Source: Rikenellaceae bacterium
Lineage (GTDB): Bacteria > Bacteroidota > Bacteroidia > Bacteroidales > UBA932
Length of the DNA stretch: 5,119 nt
Reading direction: 5' to 3'
Assembly (NCBI GenBank): GCA_003513895.1
Contig: DOSU01000108.1
Location: 1 to 5,119 of the forward strand
Shown: positions 1 to 5,119 of the stretch, piece by piece
How positions within the stretch are numbered: the first letter of the stretch is position 1
Layout of the letters: every line of letters starts with the position of its first letter
Program-made: the position numbers and the translations under genes
Notes under the pieces: generated by a model
Told to the model about the DNA's origin: nothing
Databases searched by the model: none
What the model saw: only the letters and a program-made list of their open reading frames with translations

Positions 1-60
1 TTGGCCACTGTTTTCATAGTTTTAAGTTTACAGGTTCCAACAAAAATAGCCTTTTTATTG

Positions 61-68
61 TATATTTG
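61..68 (+). promoter_or_regulatory. Bacteroidota-type -7 promoter element for rsmE
   Basis: The octamer TATATTTG matches the TAnnTTTG -7 consensus known from Bacteroides sigma-ABfr promoters at every fixed position. It ends only 8 bases before the rsmE ATG at 77, so transcription would be expected to start at about 73-76, giving a leader of a few bases or none. I see no TTTG at the usual distance upstream (19-21 bases), so the -33 element is missing or degenerate. One octamer can arise by chance in A/T-rich DNA, so this is a moderate call. Confidence 0.42.
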
Positions 69-76
69 CCTTAGTT

Positions 77-808
77 ATGGAACTATTTTTCACTAAAAAC
101 ATTATTGGTTCCCTTGCCACACTTGATGAGCAGGAATCTGCGCACTGTCTTAAGGTGTTAAGAAACAAGCCGGGTGATATTATATTTCTTACGGACGGTT
201 CCGGTGTTCTGTTCCGCGGAGAGATACTCCCTGCAACCGGAAAGAGATGCAATATCAATATCGTTGAAAGTATACACGGGAGAGATTCACGCCCATACTT
301 CCTGCACATAGCAGTAGCTCCTACAAAAAACCTGGAAAGGTATGAATGGTTTCTGGAGAAAGCAGTTGAGTTTGGAGTCGACGAAATAACTCCGGTAATA
401 GGAGCACATTCGGAAAGGAGAGTCTACAAAACTGAGAGGGGAGAGAGAATAATTCTTTCGGCAATGAAGCAATCTTTAAAAGTATCACTGCCAAAATTAA
501 ACGAACCGGAAAATTTTGAAACATTCATTAAAACCGCAGGGGCCGGATTTGAAGGGGAGAGACTCATAGGACACTGCAACGATGGCGAAAAGATAAACCT
601 AGCGAGCCATTTGTTGGCAGTAGCCCAAAAACAGGAAAAATTAAGAATCCTTATACTGATTGGCCCTGAAGGAGATTTCTCTCCTGATGAGGTTGATTTG
701 GCTGTAAATAATGGCTTTATTCCTTTTACTATGGGTAACTCAAGATTTAGAGTCGAGACAGCAGCCATTGCTGCAGTTTCGGCAGTTTATTTCTTATCCC
801 AGAAGTAA
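77..808 (+). CDS. rsmE: 16S rRNA (uracil-1498-N3)-methyltransferase RsmE
   Basis: This 243-residue protein has the usual length of RsmE, which uses S-adenosylmethionine to methylate N3 of U1498 in helix 44 of 16S rRNA in the assembled 30S subunit. Residues 1-70 form the N-terminal PUA-like RNA-binding domain, with the HCLKVLR segment at 23-29 that fits the family's H-x-x-x-VLR motif. The C-terminal SPOUT (trefoil-knot) methyltransferase domain follows: KNLERYEW at 84-91, KAVEFGVDEITP at 95-106, the AMKQS segment at 129-133, the knot loop IGPEGDFSPDEV at 195-206, and the second knot motif MGNSRFRVETAA at 219-230. The ATG at 77 gives the standard N-terminus and has no Shine-Dalgarno sequence, as is normal in Bacteroidota. 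The gene stands alone on the + strand. Its last 15 bases overlap the end of the convergent transporter gene. The domain architecture is complete and there is no sign of decay. Confidence 0.96.
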   Translation: MELFFTKNIIGSLATLDEQESAHCLKVLRNKPGDIIFLTDGSGVLFRGEILPATGKRCNINIVESIHGRDSRPYFLHIAVAPTKNLERYEWFLEKAVEFGVDEITPVIGAHSERRVYKTERGERIILSAMKQSLKVSLPKLNEPENFETFIKTAGAGFEGERLIGHCNDGEKINLASHLLAVAQKQEKLRILILIGPEGDFSPDEVDLAVNNGFIPFTMGNSRFRVETAAIAAVSAVYFLSQK

Positions 809-1753
809 ATACGAAACATAGATAAAGTATAAAACAATAAGAACAGAACCCTCTTTTTTGTCTATCTTCTGTCCTCTCCCCCTAAAACTAAAGAAAAGCA
901 CAAGTGCAGTAGCAAACATTGCAACCAGAGCATCCACCATGCTGCGAGGCTCAAAAGGCAGCGGAGTAATAAGCGCGGAAACTCCAAGAATAAAGAAGAT
1001 ATTAAAGATGTTTGATCCAACAACGTTACCTATTGCAATATCGCTGTTCCCCTTATAGGCCGCCATTAAACTTGTTGCCAGCTCCGGAAGTGAAGTTCCT
1101 GCCGCAACAATAGTAAGGCCGATAACCGTTTCGCTCATCCCCCAGTTTCTCGCAAGTTTGGTTGCATTGGCAACAATTAAATCACCTCCGAATACAAGTG
1201 CCACGAGCCCCCCGAGTACAAAGAGTATAGACCATCCCATGGTATAGTACTTCTCCTCCTTTGGAGCATCGTCTTCTTCTATCTGCCCTTTTTTTGCAGA
1301 AAGAAATACATAATAAATAAATATGCTAAAAAAGAGAAGAAGAATTAATCCGTCACTCATGGAAATAATACCGCTTCCTCCATCGAAGAAGTAGTCGCCT
1401 GCAACAAAAATAAGGGCAAAGCTTGCAAGTATTGCATATGGGATTTCTACAACTACGAGAGAACTTTTAAGCGTAATTGGCCTTATAATGGCAGCCAGAC
1501 CAACGATTAAAAGAAGGTTAAAAATATTGCTTCCCACTACATTGCCAATTGCCATTCCGGGCGAACCGTTTAATCCTGCCGAAATGTTTACTGCAAGCTC
1601 CGGGGCAGAAGTGCCAAACGACACAACAGTCAATCCTATAATAAGGTCGGAAACATTAAACTTTTTTGCAATTGAGGAGGCTCCTTTAACGAGGTAATCT
1701 GCACCAACAATCAAAACTGCAAATCCTGCCAAAAGCAATAAATAGGGTAACAT
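794..1753 (-). CDS. CaCA-family sodium/calcium exchanger (YrbG-like)
   Basis: This 319-residue inner-membrane protein has the two inverted homologous halves of the Ca2+/cation antiporter superfamily, about ten membrane segments in all. The first alpha repeat has GTSAPELAV at 47-55 and GNVVGSNIFN at 70-79. The second has GTSLPELATS at 219-228 and an identical GNVVGSNIFN at 242-251. Glu52 and Glu223 correspond to the ion-coordinating acidic residues of archaeal NCX_Mj. A hydrophilic, acidic loop (about 153-171, containing EEDDAPKEE) joins the halves, as in other prokaryotic members. It probably exchanges Na+ (or H+/K+) for Ca2+ across the inner membrane; the exact ions cannot be read from sequence. 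It resembles E. coli YrbG and the family often annotated as 'K+-dependent Na+/Ca+ exchanger related'. It is the last gene of the - strand cluster, 12 bp after tsaC, with an AGGAG just before its ATG, and it converges on and overlaps rsmE by 15 bp. Confidence 0.94.
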   Translation of the reverse strand: MLPYLLLLAGFAVLIVGADYLVKGASSIAKKFNVSDLIIGLTVVSFGTSAPELAVNISAGLNGSPGMAIGNVVGSNIFNLLLIVGLAAIIRPITLKSSLVVVEIPYAILASFALIFVAGDYFFDGGSGIISMSDGLILLLFFSIFIYYVFLSAKKGQIEEDDAPKEEKYYTMGWSILFVLGGLVALVFGGDLIVANATKLARNWGMSETVIGLTIVAAGTSLPELATSLMAAYKGNSDIAIGNVVGSNIFNIFFILGVSALITPLPFEPRSMVDALVAMFATALVLFFSFRGRGQKIDKKEGSVLIVLYFIYVSYLLLG

Positions 1754-1756
1754 ATT

Positions 1757-1761
1757 CTCCT
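1757..1761 (-). promoter_or_regulatory. Shine-Dalgarno-like AGGAG before the exchanger gene
   Basis: AGGAG lies in the 12-base spacer between tsaC and the exchanger gene, only 3 bases before the ATG at 1753. It is the only clear purine-rich anti-16S match at any start in the window. Bacteroidota generally do not rely on Shine-Dalgarno pairing, and the 3-base spacing is shorter than the usual 5-8, so it may be incidental. It does agree with the chosen start. Confidence 0.4.
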
Positions 1762-1765
1762 GTTT

Positions 1766-2335
1766 TTATTTTCTGATTATTTTAATTTCTCCACCAACTC
1801 CAAGCTGAATTATTGAAGACGGTTTTCCTGTTGATCCCTCTGCAAAAACGGGGTCTGCACACCAGTCTGCTCCCGCCCGGACTTCCGGTGAGATATCTTC
1901 GAATTGCTGCGGAGCTGCTTCGCCCGAAATGTTTGCAGAAGTTGAAACAATTGGCCTGCGTAGTTTATAGATAACCTTTTTGCAAAATTCGTGATCCGGA
2001 ATTCGTATTCCAACGCTGCCATCTTCGGATATAACATTTGATGCAAGACCAATGGCACCGGGATAAATAATTGTAAGGGGAGTGTCTGTTACCTCAATAA
2101 GCTGGCAGGCAACTTCCGGCACCTCTTTAATGTATCGGTAAAGCATATCCAATCCATCTGCAAGAACTATCAGGCTCTTGCTCTCAGAGCGCCTCTTCAG
2201 TGAAAATATTTTTTCGACTGCTTTGGGATTTGTGGCATCACAACCTAAACCCCAGACTGTATCGGTAGGGTAGAGGATTATTCCTCCATCTTTAAGTGTT
2301 TTTACGGCCTCCGCAACTGCTGTATCGATATTCAT
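1766..2335 (-). CDS. tsaC: Threonylcarbamoyl-AMP synthase (TsaC/Sua5/YrdC family)
   Basis: This 189-residue cytoplasmic enzyme would make L-threonylcarbamoyl-AMP from threonine, bicarbonate and ATP, the first step of t6A37 formation in tRNAs reading ANN codons. Visible motifs: YPTDTVWGLGCDA at 22-34, KRRSESKSL at 47-55, TPLTIIYPGA at 85-94, GSVGIRIPDHEF at 106-117, RPIVSTSANISGEAAP at 127-142 and GSTGKPSSII at 167-176. It is the single-domain YrdC form without the Sua5 C-terminal domain. I chose the ATG at 2335 because it lies 11 bases after the preceding gene's stop and puts the YPTDT motif at the usual distance from the N-terminus. The in-frame ATG at 2392 would add 19 unconserved residues and overlap the preceding gene by 46 bases. 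The KRxxxKP signature reads KRRSESKSL here, without the proline. The paralogue YciO is an alternative name, but the STSAN and PTDT motifs favour the t6A enzyme. Confidence 0.93.
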   Translation of the reverse strand: MNIDTAVAEAVKTLKDGGIILYPTDTVWGLGCDATNPKAVEKIFSLKRRSESKSLIVLADGLDMLYRYIKEVPEVACQLIEVTDTPLTIIYPGAIGLASNVISEDGSVGIRIPDHEFCKKVIYKLRRPIVSTSANISGEAAPQQFEDISPEVRAGADWCADPVFAEGSTGKPSSIIQLGVGGEIKIIRK

Positions 2336-2346
2336 TCTTGATCTTG

Positions 2347-3447
2347 TTAAGGAATTATTATTTCCGAAATAACCGGATAGTGGTCTGACCATCTCACTTT
2401 TGGGTTTTTGTGACTCAAACTCCAGTAACCCTCCGGGTGAAATATGTAATCTATTCTAAGTAGTGGCCAAAGAAAAGAATATGTGGAACTGAACCCTCTT
2501 CCGGACTCCCGGAAAGTATCTTTTCTCCCCTCCGAAAGAATATGATATGTGTATGACATTGGAGTGTCGTTAAAATCGCCGCAGATAATTGCCGGATATT
2601 TGCTCGACTTCAAGTGCGCCGCAAGAGAATCGACCTGACGGGACCTTTTTTTGAATGTTCCGGCAACCTTGTCGTGTACTTCAATTATATCATCTGAAAC
2701 TCTTTCGCTCTTTCTCATCTTCTTTATGAGGGATGTAAATGAAATACTGTGGGACTCCAGGTGTGTATTGTATATGCGGATTGTTCTTCCGTAGTGGTCT
2801 ATGTCTATGTATATGCAAAGATTTGTTCCACCCTCAAACGGAACTCTGCCGTAGTTTAATATGGGGTATTTACTTAAAATGAGATTACCAAAACGATTAC
2901 CGCTTTTTAGCCCGAACATACGATGATTGATGTATGGATAATCCGGAAAGTAAGTTTTTATATTGGCAGTGTCGCTTGTGTAAAACTCCTGAAAGCATAC
3001 TACAGAAGGATCTTCGCTCGAGACATATCTTGCAACTCCTTCAAGAGTCTCTATCCTGTCCGAGCCTTTCTTTTGATCAAACATTCCAACATTGTATGTC
3101 ATAATTTTAAGCGAGATACCCTCTTCTCCTCTGCTTGCTTCTCCCCACCGTATAAAACGGTCTGCGAATAAAACAGAAGGCAGCAGAATGAAAAATGTAA
3201 TCCAGGTAGCTGCGGACCGGCGGATCATTCCCAAAACGAGTAATACAATGTTTACAAACAGGATGGGAACAAAGTACAGCCCGAAGAAAAGAGGAATAGT
3301 GGTAATGGAAGGATTAATGAGTAAAGAAAAATAGGATATTAATAGAGCAATAGCGCTAATAACCAAAGCCAGCCTGAACAAAAGCGCAACAGGCCACGGC
3401 GAGCGGCTTTTTTTTTCTTTTTTTAAAACCTTTATTCTTTTAGCCAT
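2347..3447 (-). CDS. Membrane-anchored endonuclease/exonuclease/phosphatase (EEP) family protein
   Basis: This 366-residue protein has a very basic N-terminus (MAKRIKVLKKEKKSRS), then three predicted membrane segments (about 20-42, 50-73 and 79-97), and a C-terminal EEP-fold metal-dependent phosphodiesterase domain from about 112. The catalytic set looks intact: Asn119 in MTYNV, Glu154 in CFQEF, Asn227 and His229 in NTHLE, Asp291 and Asn293 in GDFND, Asp333 in RIDYIF, and Asp355-His356 in SDHYP. The family includes DNases, AP endonucleases, sphingomyelinases and inositol phosphatases, so the substrate cannot be named. Charge distribution (basic N-terminus inside, uncharged 44-51 loop, Arg76-Arg77 in the second loop) puts the catalytic domain in the periplasm, which argues against DNA repair with MutL. 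Its ATG overlaps the rhomboid stop in TAATG, and tsaC follows after 11 bases. The assignment to the fold is firm; the role is unknown. Confidence 0.93.
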   Translation of the reverse strand: MAKRIKVLKKEKKSRSPWPVALLFRLALVISAIALLISYFSLLINPSITTIPLFFGLYFVPILFVNIVLLVLGMIRRSAATWITFFILLPSVLFADRFIRWGEASRGEEGISLKIMTYNVGMFDQKKGSDRIETLEGVARYVSSEDPSVVCFQEFYTSDTANIKTYFPDYPYINHRMFGLKSGNRFGNLILSKYPILNYGRVPFEGGTNLCIYIDIDHYGRTIRIYNTHLESHSISFTSLIKKMRKSERVSDDIIEVHDKVAGTFKKRSRQVDSLAAHLKSSKYPAIICGDFNDTPMSYTYHILSEGRKDTFRESGRGFSSTYSFLWPLLRIDYIFHPEGYWSLSHKNPKVRWSDHYPVISEIIIP

Positions 3448-3449
3448 TA
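3445..3449 (-). promoter_or_regulatory. TAATG stop/start overlap joining the rhomboid and EEP genes
   Basis: Read on the - strand, the five bases are TAATG: the TAA stop of the rhomboid gene and the ATG of the EEP gene share one A. Such junctions are typical of translational coupling by terminating ribosomes that reinitiate. No separate ribosome-binding sequence is visible just upstream, which is consistent with coupling and supports this ATG as the true EEP start. Confidence 0.7.
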
Positions 3450-4127
3450 GTAGTACATTCTGTTGTTTTTCTTCCAGTAAAGTATAAGAAAATATCCAAA
3501 CAACATACCTCCCAAATGGGCAAAATGGGCAATGTTGCCGCCTGTATTTGAAACACCCAGTACAAGTTCAATCGCTCCGAATATGAGTACAAACCATTTT
3601 GCTTTTAGTGCTACAGGCGGGAAAATGAGTTGTAACACATTGTTTGGGAAAAGCATTCCGTATGCAAGCAGAACTCCGTAAACAGCTCCGGATGCGCCTA
3701 CAGTGGGAGTGAACATAATTGCTTCAATATTCGCTTTTGCAACGGCACTTCCTGCTTCCAGTGCATTCATCTGGGAAGCTACATCGATGTAAAGTACAAG
3801 CGAATGAAGAGCTGCTGCTCCTAATCCGGTTACCATATAATAAATGAAAAACTTTTTACTTCCCCACACCTGCTCCAGAACAACTCCAAAAATAATAAGA
3901 GAGTACATGTTAAAGAACAGGTGAATAAAATTCCCGTGCATAAACATGTGGGTAACAAACTGATATGGGCGAAAAAGTTCCGATCCGAAATAGAATAGAG
4001 AAAACTTCTCATACATAAAATTACCTGCGAAAAAGGTAATCAAAAGCATAAGACCATTTATTATAACCAGGTTTTTAATAACCGGAGGCATACTGTTGAA
4101 AAATCCCGAGCCTCTTTGTGGAATCAT
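3447..4127 (-). CDS. Rhomboid-family intramembrane serine protease
   Basis: This 226-residue polytopic membrane protein has six predicted segments and a complete rhomboid active site. HMFMHGNFIHLFFNM at 60-74 matches the GlpG H-x3-H-x4-H-x3-N pattern, so His64, His69 and Asn73 fit GlpG His145, His150 and Asn154 (the oxyanion side). GASG at 144-147 supplies the nucleophile Ser146. AHLGG at 203-207 supplies the catalytic His204, with an extra His201 one turn before it. Rhomboids cleave transmembrane substrates within the bilayer; no substrate can be inferred here. It lacks the extra cytoplasmic N-terminal domain of E. coli GlpG and is near the minimal size. A polar stretch of about 28 residues (113-140) lies just before the GASG motif. 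It follows mutL after a 26-bp A/T-rich spacer and overlaps the EEP start by one base. The ATG at 4127 gives a normal N-terminus (MIPQRGSGF). Confidence 0.95.
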   Translation of the reverse strand: MIPQRGSGFFNSMPPVIKNLVIINGLMLLITFFAGNFMYEKFSLFYFGSELFRPYQFVTHMFMHGNFIHLFFNMYSLIIFGVVLEQVWGSKKFFIYYMVTGLGAAALHSLVLYIDVASQMNALEAGSAVAKANIEAIMFTPTVGASGAVYGVLLAYGMLFPNNVLQLIFPPVALKAKWFVLIFGAIELVLGVSNTGGNIAHFAHLGGMLFGYFLILYWKKNNRMYY

Positions 4128-4153
4128 ATTGTTAATTTTTTTAATTAATAATT
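4128..4153. other. A/T-only spacer between mutL and the rhomboid gene
   Basis: Twenty-five of these 26 bases are A or T, including the palindrome TTAATTAA at 4141-4148. There is no G+C-rich stem that would make a terminator and no TAnnTTTG promoter element. The simplest reading is an unstructured A-rich leader of the kind that favours translation starts in Bacteroidota, with the operon reading through. Confidence 0.5.
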
Positions 4154-5119
4154 TTATAAAGCAAGCCTGCTCTCCAGTTCATTTAATGTGAGAACAGACA
4201 TGCATACCTTCCCCGAAGGAGAGATGGACGGTTCTTTACAGGCAAATAATGCATCAACCAAAGCCTGAGCTTCAAGGTTGTTGAGCCCTGCAGAGATACG
4301 TCCGGAACCTGCCATTGAAAGCGTAATTGCCGCCTTCTCCCTCACCTGAGGACCAAAATCCTGGCCCCCTTCAATTAGTGTATTTAGCAGCGAATCTGTA
4401 ATAGGTTCAATGTTCTCTATGTCTTCCGAAAACCCTTCGGGAATTCCGTAAAGAAGATATTTGTCTTCTTCTTTGCGAATATCAAAACCAAGCTGCAAAA
4501 TTTGAGCCCTGCTTTCATTCACAATGGATTTCTGTCGTTCGCTCAATGATAATTCCTTAGGAAACAGAGTCTGCTGGATTGATGCAAACTCGTTGCAAAT
4601 TGAGTTCATATACCTTTCATAAAGAATTCTCTCCTGTGCCCTGCGGATATCAATTACCAGAAGCCCCGATTTAAGAGTGGTTACAATATATCGCCCTGCA
4701 AGGTGCAGAATTGGTTTAGGAACAACTGCCCCATCTTTAAACAGCTGGCCGGAAGAGTTGAGAGGAGAAGCGTAATTTACGCCTCTTTTTTCAAACCTGC
4801 TTTCGATATCGTTGTTGAAAGGATTGAACAGTGGGTCGTAGTCTATTTTTGGAGGCGGAACATAATATCCTGCCTTTACTCTCGGTATTTCGGGAGCTCC
4901 CTCCTGATCGAAGTCGATACTTGGCATAAAGGAGTTTTTCCCGAGAGACTCTCTTGTTGCGCTCTGAAGAATGTCAAAAATGGCATAGTCATCTTCAAAC
5001 TTGACTTCTGTTTTTGAGGGGTGGATATTAACATCTATTCTCTCTTTGCCAACCTCTAAAAATATGAAGAAAGAGGGAATGGTTCCGGGTTGAATAAGGT
5101 TTTCGTATGCTTTTAAAAT
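4154..5119 (-). CDS. mutL: DNA mismatch repair protein MutL (C-terminal part, cut by the window edge)
   Basis: The reading frame is open from the window edge, so the 5' part lies outside; 321 residues are visible (numbered here from the edge). Residues 29-41 (DVNIHPSKTEVKF) end the GHKL ATPase/transducer region, and Lys36 corresponds to E. coli Lys307, which contacts ATP. A linker (about 60-134, rich in proline and polar residues) leads to the C-terminal dimerisation domain, starting near KPILHLAGRYIVT at 135-147. QQTLFP at 182-187 aligns with the beta-clamp-binding motif of B. subtilis MutL. The endonuclease motif DQHAxxExxxxE reads DIRRAQERILYE at 157-168: the Asp and both Glu remain, but Gln-His is Ile-Arg. 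The late CPHGRP motif reads SPSGKV at 300-305. MutL links MutS mismatch recognition to strand incision and excision. It heads the visible - strand cluster. The ATG at 4927 is internal, not a start. Confidence 0.97.
   Translation of the reverse strand: MLKAYENLIQPGTIPSFFIFLEVGKERIDVNIHPSKTEVKFEDDYAIFDILQSATRESLGKNSFMPSIDFDQEGAPEIPRVKAGYYVPPPKIDYDPLFNPFNNDIESRFEKRGVNYASPLNSSGQLFKDGAVVPKPILHLAGRYIVTTLKSGLLVIDIRRAQERILYERYMNSICNEFASIQQTLFPKELSLSERQKSIVNESRAQILQLGFDIRKEEDKYLLYGIPEGFSEDIENIEPITDSLLNTLIEGGQDFGPQVREKAAITLSMAGSGRISAGLNNLEAQALVDALFACKEPSISPSGKVCMSVLTLNELESRLAL

Larger units (their letters stand above)
794..5119 (-). other. Predicted operon: mutL, rhomboid, EEP, tsaC, exchanger
   Basis: Five genes on the same strand are separated by 26, -1, 11 and 12 bases. 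I see no hairpin-plus-T-run terminator in any of the gaps and no clear TAnnTTTG element before the internal genes, so cotranscription from a promoter at or upstream of mutL is likely. The products act in different processes, so the arrangement suggests shared housekeeping expression, not one pathway. Promoters hidden inside coding sequence cannot be excluded. Confidence 0.6.

Noticed and set aside
1..17. Possible start of a divergent - strand gene: ATG at 17 followed by codons for K-T-V-A up to the window edge.
   Set aside because: Only five complete codons are visible, with no recognisable protein and no convincing promoter on that strand, so it cannot be told from chance.
1..96. Open + strand frame from the window edge to a TAA at 94-96, which could be the tail of an upstream gene.
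   Set aside because: The translation is a low-complexity hydrophobic string with no recognised motif, it crosses the promoter-like element, and it runs into rsmE in another frame; a short open stretch is expected by chance.
759..776. Hairpin GCAGC-CATT-GCTGC near the 3' end of rsmE, a candidate terminator for either convergent gene.
   Set aside because: It lies inside the conserved ETAAIAAVSA coding segment, arises from alanine codons, and is not followed by a T-run on either strand.
2336..2392. Longer tsaC starting at 2392 with 19 extra residues.
   Set aside because: The extension overlaps the 3' end of the EEP gene by 46 bases, looks unconserved, and would put the YPTDT motif unusually far from the N-terminus.
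3092..3334. A + strand open frame of 80 codons opposite the EEP membrane region.
   Set aside because: It is the antisense shadow of the EEP gene, whose catalytic and membrane features are well supported.
4128..4153. The TTAATTAA palindrome as an operator or terminator.
   Set aside because: It is an eight-base A/T palindrome in an almost pure A/T spacer, expected by chance, with no stable stem.
4154..4927. A separate 257-residue protein starting at the ATG at 4927.
   Set aside because: The frame continues upstream without a stop to the window edge and encodes the MutL VNIHPSKTEVKF motif, so this ATG is internal to mutL.
4703..5017. A + strand open frame of 104 codons opposite mutL.
   Set aside because: It is antisense to clearly conserved MutL sequence (the HPSKTEVKF region and the linker) and resembles no protein I know.

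Overview
The window looks like an ordinary piece of chromosome from a member of the Bacteroidota, most likely Bacteroidales. Three things suggest this: the protein sequences have a Bacteroidota flavour (for example the MutL, RsmE and Sua5/TsaC signature variants); a perfect TAnnTTTG promoter element, the Bacteroidota -7 type, precedes rsmE; and most starts lack Shine-Dalgarno sequences and have A/T-rich leaders. All six stop codons in view are TAA. I cannot fix the family or genus from sequence alone.

Layout: a short upstream region (1-76) with a promoter leads into rsmE on the + strand (77-808). The rest is a compact block on the - strand. In transcription order (right to left) it holds the 3' part of mutL (cut by the window edge), a rhomboid intramembrane protease, a membrane-anchored endonuclease/exonuclease/phosphatase (EEP) fold protein, a threonylcarbamoyl-AMP synthase (TsaC/Sua5 type), and a sodium/calcium exchanger-family transporter. 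Spacings are 26 bp, -1 bp (a TAATG stop/start overlap), 11 bp and 12 bp, so these five are probably one operon. The transporter gene and rsmE converge, and their 3' ends overlap by 15 bp.

The genes share no single pathway. They cover mismatch repair (MutL), membrane proteolysis (rhomboid), a probably periplasmic phosphodiesterase or nuclease (EEP), tRNA t6A synthesis (TsaC), cation exchange, and 16S rRNA methylation (RsmE). It reads as a housekeeping cluster, and I see no mobile element, CRISPR array, RNA gene or defence system. The points most worth a second look are the altered metal-binding/endonuclease motifs in MutL, the predicted periplasmic placement of the EEP domain despite its position downstream of mutL, the near-leaderless promoter of rsmE, and the codon-registered tail-to-tail overlap. 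I did not find a previously undescribed system here.
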